NCBI GenBank assembly: GCA_905213895.1
Contig: CAJMKE010000001.1
Span: forward strand, 147,978 to 211,977
Length of the DNA stretch: 64,000 bases
DNA from: an uncultured Alistipes sp.
Lineage (GTDB): Bacteria > Bacteroidota > Bacteroidia > Bacteroidales > Rikenellaceae
Reading direction: 5' to 3'
Both the position numbers and the translations under genes were made by a program. Shown here one piece after another: positions 7,696 to 15,449 of this stretch. Below the pieces are notes generated by a model that saw nothing but the letters and a program-made list of their open reading frames with translations, had not been told where the DNA came from and did not search any database. How positions within the stretch are numbered: the first letter of the stretch is position 1; the number at the start of each line of letters is the position of its first letter.

Positions 7696-8382
7696 TTACC
7701 TTTCAATCGTACATCCAGTTAAAGAGATATGTATTTTATCTTTTAAGATAATATTTTTTAGGTCATTGAAGTATTCCGGATTGCCTGACGTCTTTTGCTG
7801 TAACGAATCTATTTCCGAGACTGCTGCATCTTTGCCGTTTACCAATGCCTTATAATAAAACATTTCCGACAGAATATAATCAGTTTGCGAATTTTGAATA
7901 TCTTCGATATTATCCATTCCAAGAGCAGCCCTAATCTGCAAATTATTCTGTTTAATAATACTTTCGAAGGTTTCAATTATGGCATTATAATAACGATTGC
8001 GTTCATTGATGTCATTCTCTACACTTTTAGCCAATATTTTATTCTTGAAATTTTTTTTCATCTCCACATAATGCTCGAACATTTCTAGGTCCATTCTATC
8101 TACTGCGTCTATGGCTTTGTCCCACTCTTTAAGTTCATAATAAATGAACATCTCCCGACTTGCAATATGAGTTTTGTATTCTTTGCTTTTGTTTCCGAGT
8201 TGTTTCAAGACAATCAAAGCCGAATCCAGATAACATGCAGTGTGGGTGAAATAATAGTTATTTATGTGGACGTTCGCCTGTGTCAGCAAGTTTTCGCACT
8301 CGATTTTGCGAGCATTGCTGCAACTTATTATCAAAATAGATGCACTTACCAGAATGCTTAATGTCGAAAAGATCTTGTTCAT
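7696..8382 (-). CDS. Lipoprotein with TPR-like helices, unknown function
   Basis: The 228-residue protein has a lipoprotein signal (FSTLSILVSASILIISCSNARK, Cys near 21). The mature part is helical: NNYYFTHTACYLDSALIVLKQLGN and YYELKEWDKAIDAVDRMD look like one or two degenerate TPR hairpins, followed by a long Asn/Lys-rich helical region (about 105-165). It is AT-rich compared with neighbours, suggesting an accessory gene. It lies 45 bp downstream of the XRE regulator gene on the same strand, so it could be regulated or co-transcribed with it. Family not recognised. Confidence 0.65.
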   Translation of the reverse strand: MNKIFSTLSILVSASILIISCSNARKIECENLLTQANVHINNYYFTHTACYLDSALIVLKQLGNKSKEYKTHIASREMFIYYELKEWDKAIDAVDRMDLEMFEHYVEMKKNFKNKILAKSVENDINERNRYYNAIIETFESIIKQNNLQIRAALGMDNIEDIQNSQTDYILSEMFYYKALVNGKDAAVSEIDSLQQKTSGNPEYFNDLKNIILKDKIHISLTGCTIER

Positions 8383-8427
8383 ATCGTTAATATTCTAACA
8401 ATTAACCATTGCATATTTTTATATGTC

Positions 8428-8886
8428 CTACTTTTTCGGAACCAGCGATTCGAAAGTCCCGTTCTTGTAGGCAATAATGATGCGGTCTATTTCCGGAGCA
8501 TCCGTTCTGCTGCGTGATGACGGATGCTGCTCGGGCTGGTCGAATATATCCGCAGATTCGGATGCGTGGTATTTCACGTCGAATGGTTCTTCTTCGTCAT
8601 TCTTTCCGGTCGATATCGGGAACAATTCGGTTTGTCCGTTTTGTGCCGGAGTTTCGTTCGCAGATTGAGCCGTCGATGAATTGTACATGTCGTCCGAATC
8701 GCCGAGCAACCAATACGGATTGATTTTCGGAAAGCGCGTAACGATTCGGCGAATCAATTCGTAACTCGGCTGGTTGCGTCCTTTCAAGATATGAGAGATT
8801 ACCGGAGGATTGACATCCAGTCTGCGGGCAAGTCCGCTCGGCGTCAAATTCTCCGTTTGTATCAGAATCTGTAATTTTTCTTTCAT
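8428..8886 (-). CDS. XRE-family helix-turn-helix regulator
   Basis: The 152-residue protein has an N-terminal XRE/Cro-type HTH (about 4-60): LQILIQTENLTPSGLARRLDVNPPVISHILKGRNQPSYELIRRIVTRFP, with recognition helix around PPVISHILKGR. The NPYWLLGDSDDMY motif after it is typical of phage-like and Bacteroidetes XRE proteins. The remainder is a polar, probably unstructured linker ending DRIIIAYKNGTFESLVPKK. It likely binds DNA as a dimer. Repeated TTAC-N4-GTAA-like sites in the 660 bp upstream are candidate operators, suggesting autoregulation. Confidence 0.82.
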   Translation of the reverse strand: MKEKLQILIQTENLTPSGLARRLDVNPPVISHILKGRNQPSYELIRRIVTRFPKINPYWLLGDSDDMYNSSTAQSANETPAQNGQTELFPISTGKNDEEEPFDVKYHASESADIFDQPEQHPSSRSRTDAPEIDRIIIAYKNGTFESLVPKK

Positions 8887-9550
8887 AATCTTGATTTTTT
8901 ACAAAAATAAATACAATTTACAATATATACAAGTATTTTGTAACATTTGTGAAGTGTTAATAAGTATTAATAATCTTTACAAATGTTAACATCTCTAATA
9001 TGGTTAAGTATACCTGTTTGTATTTGTTCGCCTATCAAATTAAGTGATAATTGTAATTTACTGATAATATTGATAATATTATGTGATTATTCAGCGCAGA
9101 ATAAACACCTTGTCGTATTGTCCGAAAAACGGCTATGTATATTGCTCTTTAATTTATATAGTATTTATAAAATACTGATATTTATGACGTTTGTATTTGA
9201 ATATTCAATATATGAACGCTGTGAAAATGGTGGATTTTTGCGAAGGTTCCACCCTATTACAGATGTTAATTGGATATAATTGTTATTAGGATATTAACAA
9301 ATGTACTGTATTATAAATGTTACAAATGTAATTAAGCGAAACAAATACTTTGTTTACATTTGTAAATAATCACTCGTTTTTTCAGTAAAAAAGCCATGTT
9401 TTCGTATATTTATCTGCCGCTATCTGCGGATTTCGACACGGATTATTCGTTCGGTAAACATTATGTTAAATATTGATAGATATGCACAAAATATATCGTC
9501 CCTATATTTGTGAATATAAGGACGATATAAAGTTGTTAACAACTACCCTG
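8887..9550. other. AT-rich intergenic region with repeated dyad motif
   Basis: No convincing gene in 664 bp; the 98-codon plus ORF at 8983-9279 has AT-driven composition and no family features. The notable content is a recurring motif TTACAAATGT(T/A)A: 8941-8950 (inverted), 8977-8988, 9257-9269 (TTACAGATGTTAA), about 9293-9305 (partial), 9320-9331 and 9354-9365 (inverted). A terminator hairpin sits at 9493-9528. The region separates the XRE regulator from the HIT operon. Confidence 0.5.
9493..9528 (-). terminator. Terminator of the bcp-recA-rel-HIT operon
   Basis: ATATCGTCC (9493-9501) pairs with GGACGATAT (9520-9528), extended inward by TATATT/AATATA, with a 4-nt loop. On the minus strand it is followed by ATTTTGTG and lies about 25 bp after the HIT gene stop. 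Confidence 0.65.
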
Positions 9551-9934
9551 CTATTGCAGCGATTTTGCGATTTCGCCGAACTCTTCCGGAGTTAATTTCA
9601 GTTTTTCTTTATGGAAATCGACGTCATTTTCGCTATTCATAGGTATCAAATGTATGTGCGCGTGCGGAACTTCCAGCCCCAGAACCACCATTGCTACCTT
9701 TTTGCAGCCTGTTTTAGTCTTGATTTTGGCGGCTATGCCCTTTGCGAACGTTACGAGACCCTGCAATGTCTCGTCGTCGAGGTCGAAAATGTAGTCCACC
9801 TCCTTCTTTGGGATTACAAGCGTATGTCCTGCCGCAAGCGGATTGATGTCGAGAAACGCGAAATAATTGTCGTCCTCGGCGACTTTGTAGCACGGAATCT
9901 CCCCCGCTACTATTCGTGAAAAAATCGATGCCAT
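9551..9934 (-). CDS. HIT-family nucleotide hydrolase
   Basis: The 127-residue histidine-triad protein carries the motif HAHIHLIP at 91-98 (His 91, 93, 95), with the N-terminal FSRIVAGEIPCYKV segment and AGHTLVIPKKE of the Hint branch. Such enzymes hydrolyse phosphoramidate or acyl bonds on AMP, for example adenosine 5'-phosphoramidate; the physiological substrate is usually unknown. It is the last gene of a tight minus-strand unit (12 bp after the upstream gene) that ends at the hairpin 9493-9528. Confidence 0.9.
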   Translation of the reverse strand: MASIFSRIVAGEIPCYKVAEDDNYFAFLDINPLAAGHTLVIPKKEVDYIFDLDDETLQGLVTFAKGIAAKIKTKTGCKKVAMVVLGLEVPHAHIHLIPMNSENDVDFHKEKLKLTPEEFGEIAKSLQ

Positions 9935-9946
9935 ATACTTTCTGTT

Positions 9947-10366
9947 TTATCGTTGCTCTTCTTTGAATTTCGGCGTCATAATCTCCGAGTATATTATTGC
10001 CTTTCGCAAATCAAAATCGTCGATTGAGACCGCAGGTTTTGCCTTCTCGGTGTCGACCGCCTTGTTGTGTGTGCGCTGTTTCTCCTCGGCGGCATTATGT
10101 TCCGTCCGGTTCGGCTTGTTCGCCGGCATTCCTTTTTTCTTCTGCTTTTTGGTCTCCATCGGTGTCGTCAGTATGTATGTCGGTTCGATTTCCGAAAATG
10201 TCGTATCCCTTTCCTTTCTGGCGGCTTCTTCAAATACTGGTTCCTCCGTCTCTGCGGATGGCGTATTTCTGGCTTTGGACGCCTTTTTTACTGCCTTTGC
10301 TATCTGTGCAGCCACGCTTATCACTATCAGCAGTACGATGCCTAAATTTTCAAGAATATCCTCCAT
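9947..10366 (-). CDS. Small membrane-anchored protein of unknown function
   Basis: The 139-residue protein has one N-terminal membrane segment (LGIVLLIVISVAAQIAKAV, about 8-26), then a long Lys/Glu-rich, low-complexity cytoplasmic region. It ends with a conserved-looking tail (IDDFDLRKAIIYSEIMTPKF). Proteins with this layout sit beside rel or HIT genes in other Bacteroidetes as far as I recall, but I know no function. It lies 11 bp after rel and 12 bp before the HIT gene. Confidence 0.7.
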   Translation of the reverse strand: MEDILENLGIVLLIVISVAAQIAKAVKKASKARNTPSAETEEPVFEEAARKERDTTFSEIEPTYILTTPMETKKQKKKGMPANKPNRTEHNAAEEKQRTHNKAVDTEKAKPAVSIDDFDLRKAIIYSEIMTPKFKEEQR

Positions 10367-10377
10367 GTCCGTGGCGT

Positions 10378-12603
10378 TTAGTTGTCCTTGTTGTCCATCC
10401 CCCGTTTCGCGGTTTCGATTCCTTTTACGTGCCGGAATTTGTCCATCAGCGCATTGAGCGAATCGGCATCCTGTACGTATACGCTTATGTTGCCCTCGAA
10501 AATGCCGTCATGACTGCGTATGCAGACCTCGCGGATGTTGATGCTGAAATCCTCCGATACGATGTGCGAAATGTCGAGCAGCAGCCCCATGCGGTCGATT
10601 CCCCGCAACTCAATCGTCGAAAGGTACGAAACCGCCTTGTGCTGCGACCATTTTATCTGGTCTTTTATGATGTTCTTGCCGAACTGCGACGCAAGCCGGT
10701 TCAACTCGTCGCACGTCGACTTGTGAACGATTATCTTGCCCGTCGCATTGTCCCTGAATCCGACCACATTATCTCCCGGCAGCGGATTGCAGCAACTTGC
10801 GATGACAAACTCGTCGTCATCCGCGCCCGCTTTCGCGTCGTTTTCCGCCGAATCGGTGTCGTCCGCCGGATAATCGTCGTCGTTGGTGTCGCGCCATAGT
10901 TTCCAGAATTTGAGAATCTTGCTTTTGGAGTTCGATTTGAGGACTTTTTCGAGATTGTCCAGATTGATTATGCCTGCACCGATTTTGCTGTAAAATTCAT
11001 CTTTGTTGGCACATTCGTATGCCGGCAGCACTTTGCGCAATACCCTGCCGCTCTGCGTTACGCCGAACTTGTCGAGTTGCTCCTCGAAAATCGCGATTCC
11101 GCGCTCGATGTTGTTCTGCCGTTCGCGTTTCAGAAAATTCGTAATCGCCTGTTTCGCTTTGGTCGTCGTAACGATGTCGAGCCACTCCGCTTTCGGCTTG
11201 GAGTTGTCGGCGGTTATGATTTCTATCTGGTCGCCGGACTGAATCTGCTTGGTTACCGGCTCGATTTTGTGATTGATTTTCGCCCCAATCGCTTTGTTGC
11301 CTATTTTGGTGTGGATGTCGTATGCGAAATCGAGCGCAGTTGCTCCGAAAGGCAGTCTCCGTTGCTCTCCTTTCGGCGTAAATACCGTTATTTCGGATGT
11401 ATACAGCGATAACTTAAAGTTGTCGAGGAACTCGACTGCATTTTCGTTCGGACCGTTCAGTGCGTCGCGTATCTTCTTCAACCAACTGTCGAATGCGTCG
11501 TCGTTCTGCGACAGCGTCGCATGCTTGTATTTCCAGTGTGCAGCGAATCCGCGTTCGGCGATGTCCTCCATCCGCTGCGTGCGTATCTGCACCTCGACCC
11601 ATACGCCGTCGGGACCCATCACCGTCGAATGCAATGCCTCATACCCGTTGGCTTTCGGCATGCTTATCCAGTCGCGAAGTCTGTCCGGCTTCGGCGCATA
11701 TAAATCAGTGATTGAGGAGTATATCTGCCAACACTGCGTCTTCTCGGACGGGAACGGCAGTGCCTGAAAGACGATGCGTATGGCGAACAGGTCGTATATC
11801 TCCTCGAACGGAATCTGCTTGCGCTGCATCTTGGTCCATATCGAGTAGATGCTCTTTATGCGTCCTGATATTTCGTATTTGATGTTGTTCTTGTCGAGAA
11901 CCTGCTTAATCGGCGCGCAGAACTTGTCGATATACTCCTGGCGTTCGGATTCGGTGTCCTGCAATTTGCGCGAAATCTCTTCGTACTCCTCCGGAAACCG
12001 GTATTTCATGCAGAGGTCTTCCAGTTCGCTCTTTATCGGGAACAATCCGAGCCTGTATGCCAGCGGCGCGAACAGATATATCGTTTCGCCAGTGATTTTT
12101 ATCTGCTTGTCCTTGGGCATGTAGCCCAGTGTACGCATGTTGTGCAGGCGGTCGGCGATTTTTATCAGTATTACTCTGACATCGTCCGACAGCGTGAGCA
12201 GTACCTTACGGAAATACTCCGCCTGCTCCGAGGTGTCGGCATTGAAGACGCCCGACATTTTGGTCAGTCCGTCGACCATCGAAGCGATTTTGGGACCGAA
12301 TATGCGCTCGATGTCCTCGACCGTATATTCGGTATCCTCCACCACGTCGTGAAGAAGCGATGCAACCACGGATTTGACGCCGAGTCCTATCTCCTCTATC
12401 ACTATTTTCGCTACGGCAATGGGATGCAGAAGGTAAGGCTCGCCCGAACGCCGCCTTACCCCTTGGTGCGCCTCCTTTGCAAGAAAGAATGCGCGCTTGA
12501 TGAAATTCCAATCCTCCTCGTTCTTGCAGATTTTGGTGCAGGAGCGCAGAAGATCTTCATAGGCTTCATCTATAAGCCTTTCATCTTCCGAACTGTAACC
12601 CAT
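10378..12603 (-). CDS. rel: Bifunctional (p)ppGpp synthetase/hydrolase (Rel/Spo homolog)
   Basis: The 741-residue enzyme controls the stringent-response alarmone. Domains in order: HD hydrolase (about 45-200, with HPIAVAKIV and SLLHDVVEDTEY), synthetase (about 245-370, with GRIKSIYSIWTKM, DLFAIRIVF, GYEALHSTV and EVQIRT), TGS (about 405-465, ITVFTPKGEQRRLP), and C-terminal regulatory region with an ACT domain (about 665-741). An intact HD hydrolase motif argues for both activities. The gene follows recA by 11 bp and is probably in the same transcript, linking DNA repair and starvation responses. Confidence 0.95.
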   Translation of the reverse strand: MGYSSEDERLIDEAYEDLLRSCTKICKNEEDWNFIKRAFFLAKEAHQGVRRRSGEPYLLHPIAVAKIVIEEIGLGVKSVVASLLHDVVEDTEYTVEDIERIFGPKIASMVDGLTKMSGVFNADTSEQAEYFRKVLLTLSDDVRVILIKIADRLHNMRTLGYMPKDKQIKITGETIYLFAPLAYRLGLFPIKSELEDLCMKYRFPEEYEEISRKLQDTESERQEYIDKFCAPIKQVLDKNNIKYEISGRIKSIYSIWTKMQRKQIPFEEIYDLFAIRIVFQALPFPSEKTQCWQIYSSITDLYAPKPDRLRDWISMPKANGYEALHSTVMGPDGVWVEVQIRTQRMEDIAERGFAAHWKYKHATLSQNDDAFDSWLKKIRDALNGPNENAVEFLDNFKLSLYTSEITVFTPKGEQRRLPFGATALDFAYDIHTKIGNKAIGAKINHKIEPVTKQIQSGDQIEIITADNSKPKAEWLDIVTTTKAKQAITNFLKRERQNNIERGIAIFEEQLDKFGVTQSGRVLRKVLPAYECANKDEFYSKIGAGIINLDNLEKVLKSNSKSKILKFWKLWRDTNDDDYPADDTDSAENDAKAGADDDEFVIASCCNPLPGDNVVGFRDNATGKIIVHKSTCDELNRLASQFGKNIIKDQIKWSQHKAVSYLSTIELRGIDRMGLLLDISHIVSEDFSINIREVCIRSHDGIFEGNISVYVQDADSLNALMDKFRHVKGIETAKRGMDNKDN

Positions 12604-12614
12604 GCCACATAAAG

Positions 12615-13628
12615 TTATTTGTTAGCCTTCATCGCCTCTCTGACTTTCGCCTCTATTTCGGCGCACAACTCCTTGTCGTTTGTCAGTAGGTCTTTGACCG
12701 CATCGCGTCCCTGACCGATTTTGCGGTCTCCGTAAGAGAACCACGAACCCGCCTTGCGGATGATTTCGTAATCGACGCCGAGGTCGATAATCTCGCCGAT
12801 TTTGGATATTCCCTCACCGAACATGATGTCGAATTCCGCCTTCTTGAACGGAGGTGCGACCTTGTTCTTCACGACCTTTACCTTGGTCCGCGTGCCGAGT
12901 TGCTCGTCGCCGTCCTTGATTACCGAGGTGCGGCGGATGTCGATTCGCACGCTGGCGTAGAATTTCAGGGCGTTACCGCCGGTGGTCGTCTCCGGATTGC
13001 CGTATACGACGCCGATTTTGTCGCGCAACTGGTTGATGAATATGCAGACCGTCTTGGTCTTGGAGATGCTCGACGTGAGTTTGCGCAGTGCCTGCGACAT
13101 CAGTCGCGCCTGCAATCCCATCTTCGAGTCGCCCATTTCGCCCTCGATTTCGGCTTTCGGCGTCAGTGCCGCCACGGAGTCGATGACGATGATGTCGATT
13201 GCGCTCGAACGAATCAGCGAGTCGGCGATTTCCAACGCCTGCTCTCCGTTGTCGGGCTGCGAAATTAACAGATTGTCCACATCCACACCGAGTTTCTGCG
13301 CATAATAACTGTCGAACGCATGCTCCGCGTCGATGAACGCTGCGATGCCGCCCGCTTTCTGCGCTTCGGCGATTGCGTGTATCGCCAAAGTGGTCTTACC
13401 CGACGATTCCGGACCGTAAATCTCGACTACGCGACCTTTCGGATAGCCTCCGACGCCCAATGCCATATCGAGCGTTATCGAACCGGTCGGAATCACCGGA
13501 ATGTCGTTTACCGTTTCGCTGCTCATGCGCATAATGGAGCCTTTGCCGAAATCCTTTTCGATTTTGTCCATTACGGCTTTGAGGACCTTCAATTTTTCAG
13601 GGTTTGCCTGCTGTGTGTTTTCTGCCAT
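12615..13628 (-). CDS. recA: RecA recombinase
   Basis: The 337-residue protein is the strand-exchange ATPase of homologous recombination and the coprotease that triggers SOS. Walker A is GPESSGKTT (72-80). Further signatures are AAFIDAEHAFD, IDIIVIDSVAALTPKAEIEGEMGD, and loop L2 GNPETTTGGNALKFYAS. Length and order are standard. It lies 13 bp after the bcp gene. It could support homologous inversion between the long perfect repeats at 51845 and 52943, although such inversions are normally site-specific. Confidence 0.97.
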   Translation of the reverse strand: MAENTQQANPEKLKVLKAVMDKIEKDFGKGSIMRMSSETVNDIPVIPTGSITLDMALGVGGYPKGRVVEIYGPESSGKTTLAIHAIAEAQKAGGIAAFIDAEHAFDSYYAQKLGVDVDNLLISQPDNGEQALEIADSLIRSSAIDIIVIDSVAALTPKAEIEGEMGDSKMGLQARLMSQALRKLTSSISKTKTVCIFINQLRDKIGVVYGNPETTTGGNALKFYASVRIDIRRTSVIKDGDEQLGTRTKVKVVKNKVAPPFKKAEFDIMFGEGISKIGEIIDLGVDYEIIRKAGSWFSYGDRKIGQGRDAVKDLLTNDKELCAEIEAKVREAMKANK

Positions 13629-13641
13629 GATATTTTGTTTT

Positions 13642-14106
13642 TTATTTTTCGTATGAATCCGCTATCTGTCGGTAATGGTTCTTGGTATCGACTTTCTCGA
13701 AAATCTTTTCGATGCGTCCTTCGGCGTCGATGACGAAGGTTGTGCGCAATACGCCCATATACTTGCGTCCGTACATCGATTTCTCCGCCCAGACGCCGAA
13801 CGCTTCGCATACGCTGTGGTCGGTGTCGGCGAGCAGCGTGAATCCGAGCGAGTGCTTGTCGCAGAAGTTGCGGTGCGACTTTTCGCTGTCGGGACTTACG
13901 CCGACGATGCGAAACCCCATGTCGGATAGTTGCTTGCGTCCGTCGCGAAGACTTTGCGCTTCGAGCGTGCAGCCCGACGTGTTGTCTTTCGGGTAGAAAT
14001 AGAGTATCGTGCGCCCGCCTTTGAGGTTGGCATCGGTGAACGGTGTGCCGTCCTGCGTTGTCGATTCGAATTTCGGGACAATGTCCCCTACCGATAATTT
14101 TGCCAT
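13642..14106 (-). CDS. bcp: Thioredoxin-dependent thiol peroxidase (Bcp/PrxQ)
   Basis: The 154-residue peroxiredoxin reduces hydroperoxides using thioredoxin. The peroxidatic Cys is in KDNTSGCTLEAQ (Cys46). The E. coli-type resolving Cys five residues later is replaced by Gln51. Cys82 (RNFCDKHSLGF), 36 residues downstream, matches the alternative resolving position of some BCP proteins, so it is probably an atypical two-Cys enzyme. The start at 14106 (MAKLSVGDIVPKF) is the family start. A longer frame upstream reads into the zinc-ribbon gene and is spurious. First gene of the recA-rel operon. Confidence 0.92.
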   Translation of the reverse strand: MAKLSVGDIVPKFESTTQDGTPFTDANLKGGRTILYFYPKDNTSGCTLEAQSLRDGRKQLSDMGFRIVGVSPDSEKSHRNFCDKHSLGFTLLADTDHSVCEAFGVWAEKSMYGRKYMGVLRTTFVIDAEGRIEKIFEKVDTKNHYRQIADSYEK

Positions 14107-14151
14107 AAACCGAACGTGTTTTCTGTTATGAAAATCTCCTCCAAAGTTAAT

Positions 14152-14159
14152 GTTTTTAT
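14152..14159 (-). promoter_or_regulatory. -7 box of the bcp-recA-rel operon
   Basis: TAACTTTG on the minus strand, 45 bp upstream of the bcp ATG. A TTTG at 14182-14185 is 22 bp further up, slightly long for the usual spacing. Confidence 0.5.
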
Positions 14160-14192
14160 TTGAAATTTCGTCGGAAATCTCCAAAAAACGGT

Positions 14193-14411
14193 CTAATCCC
14201 AAATCATGACCGTTTCGACCTGCCGGTTGAACTCCTCCTCGGTCGTGTTGATTCGCTTCATGCAAGCCGGACAGCGTATCGCCGTTTCGGTCTCGACGTG
14301 GCACTCGCAGCCTACGCATGCACTTATCGTTCCGTAGTCATTGCCCTGATTGTGCATGAACTGCGTCCCGCAGTGTCTGCATCTGATTCTGTAAATCGTT
14401 CCCATAATCAT
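14193..14411 (-). CDS. Small zinc-ribbon protein
   Basis: The 72-residue protein has Cys pairs CRHCG (near 11-14), CVGCEC and CPACM (near 48-51), consistent with one or two zinc ribbons, and an acidic end ETVMIWD. Either Met1 or Met3 (14405) may be the start. It follows the WYL regulator gene, with an 82-bp gap that holds a promoter-like box and a double inverted repeat, so it probably has its own regulated promoter. Function unknown; a nucleic-acid or protein-binding role is only a guess. Confidence 0.7.
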   Translation of the reverse strand: MIMGTIYRIRCRHCGTQFMHNQGNDYGTISACVGCECHVETETAIRCPACMKRINTTEEEFNRQVETVMIWD

Positions 14412-14434
14412 GTTGTTTTAGTTTGTTCATGATG

Positions 14435-14468
14435 CAAAGGAACGACACATTTGTGTCAACTTATGACA
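14435..14468 (-). promoter_or_regulatory. Operator/promoter region of the zinc-ribbon gene
   Basis: A TTCCTTTG -7-like box (14435-14442, minus) is followed immediately upstream by two overlapping dyads: GACACA-TT-TGTGTC (14444-14457) and TGTCA-ACTTA-TGACA (14454-14468). The second has the same form, TGTCA-N5-TGACA, as a site at 44610-44624. A repressor bound here would cover the region between -7 and -33. Confidence 0.5.
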
Positions 14469-14493
14469 CAAAGTATTTTTGTATGATTTTTTA

Positions 14494-15393
14494 TTACATC
14501 AGCCTCCTTTTGTGGCGGTTGATGTAGTCGAGCAGATAGGTTTTCAGCCCGTGCGGTTCGATTATCCGTATGTCGTCCAGCAGTCCGGCGATGAATCTGC
14601 CTACGCCGTGCAGATTGGCGACGTCGGTTTCGAGCAGCCAGCGTTCGGGAGCGATTTGCGAAATGTACTCCTCCGCCAGCGGATACTCTTCCAAAAGGAG
14701 GTTGCGCGACAGCAGCCCCAGTTCCAGTCTGACATGTATTCGCGCCGACCCTATCATGCGGAAAATGTCGATGAAGCCCTCCTCGTGTTCGGATTCGTGC
14801 TGCCATCCGTCGTCGAGAATTTCGACGCCGTCGATGCGGGCGGTCTTGAAAATCTTGCATTTGCCGTCCTCGGTGTCGTAACACCACACGTTGACGTAGT
14901 TGGTCGTGAACCCGAACGGCTCCACCTTCCGGTCGCGAATCGAGTGCGCCGAATGGTAATTTCGCAGAACGACCTGCCTCCGGTTCTCGATTGCTTCGAT
15001 AAGCGAATGGATATTGCCCGCATTATGCCCCTTTACGACCGTATCGGCGAGCGTTTTGCTGTCGTAGACCGAATATAGTTTGCGTTTCAGGTTCAGTTTC
15101 AGCGTATTCGTATCGTCGATACTTTCGATTGCACGACGCAGAATCACAGCCTCCTCCTCGGTGAAGTGGACGAGTTGCGAAATGTCCTTGAAATGCGGCG
15201 ACTCCTTGTCGAGACGGATGCACTGCCCGCTCTTCTTGATTACGAATCCCGCATCGCGGAACGTGTCGATATAGCGGTATATGGTGCGCCGCGACATGTC
15301 CAGACGCGCGGCGATGTCGTCCACCGAGTATTCGACGTTCGCTGTCAGCATCTTCATCAGACGCAACATCCTATCTATTTTCGGCTGGTCCAT
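14494..15393 (-). CDS. WYL-domain transcriptional regulator (YafY-type)
   Basis: The 299-residue protein has an N-terminal HTH_11-like domain (about 4-60; YSVDDIAARLDMSRRTIYRYIDTFRDAGFVI) and a central WYL domain (about 135-215; QVVLRNYHSAHSIRDRKVEPFGFTT, VWCYDTEDGKCKIFKTARID). A C-terminal WCX-type extension ends LLDDIRIIEPHGLKTYLLDYI. Such regulators sense nucleotides or nucleic acid-derived ligands. The inverted repeats just downstream, in front of the zinc-ribbon gene, are candidate binding sites. It lies after dnaA on the same strand, separated by the 9-nt array R2. Confidence 0.88.
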   Translation of the reverse strand: MDQPKIDRMLRLMKMLTANVEYSVDDIAARLDMSRRTIYRYIDTFRDAGFVIKKSGQCIRLDKESPHFKDISQLVHFTEEEAVILRRAIESIDDTNTLKLNLKRKLYSVYDSKTLADTVVKGHNAGNIHSLIEAIENRRQVVLRNYHSAHSIRDRKVEPFGFTTNYVNVWCYDTEDGKCKIFKTARIDGVEILDDGWQHESEHEEGFIDIFRMIGSARIHVRLELGLLSRNLLLEEYPLAEEYISQIAPERWLLETDVANLHGVGRFIAGLLDDIRIIEPHGLKTYLLDYINRHKRRLM

Positions 15394-15402
15394 AATGTTA
15401 TT

Positions 15403-15438
15403 TTAGAGTCTTTAAGGTCCTTAAAGACTTTAAGGACT
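15403..15438. repeat. 9-nt tandem array R2
   Basis: Four consecutive units: TTAGAGTCT, TTAAGGTCC, TTAAAGACT, TTAAGGACT. It fills most of the 56-bp gap between the dnaA stop (15450) and the WYL gene start (15393). Confidence 0.85.
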
Positions 15439-15449
15439 GTTGAAAATCC

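Noticed and set aside
8983..9279. 98-codon plus ORF
   Set aside because: Composition follows the AT-rich intergenic DNA, there is no promoter or family signature, and it crosses the repeated dyad motifs.
13642..14319. Extended start of bcp at 14319, and similar long N-termini for dapB, serA, serC, mtaB, yicC, nadD and the M16 peptidase
   Set aside because: Extensions overlap neighbouring genes or promoters and do not match family N-termini; internal starts were chosen.
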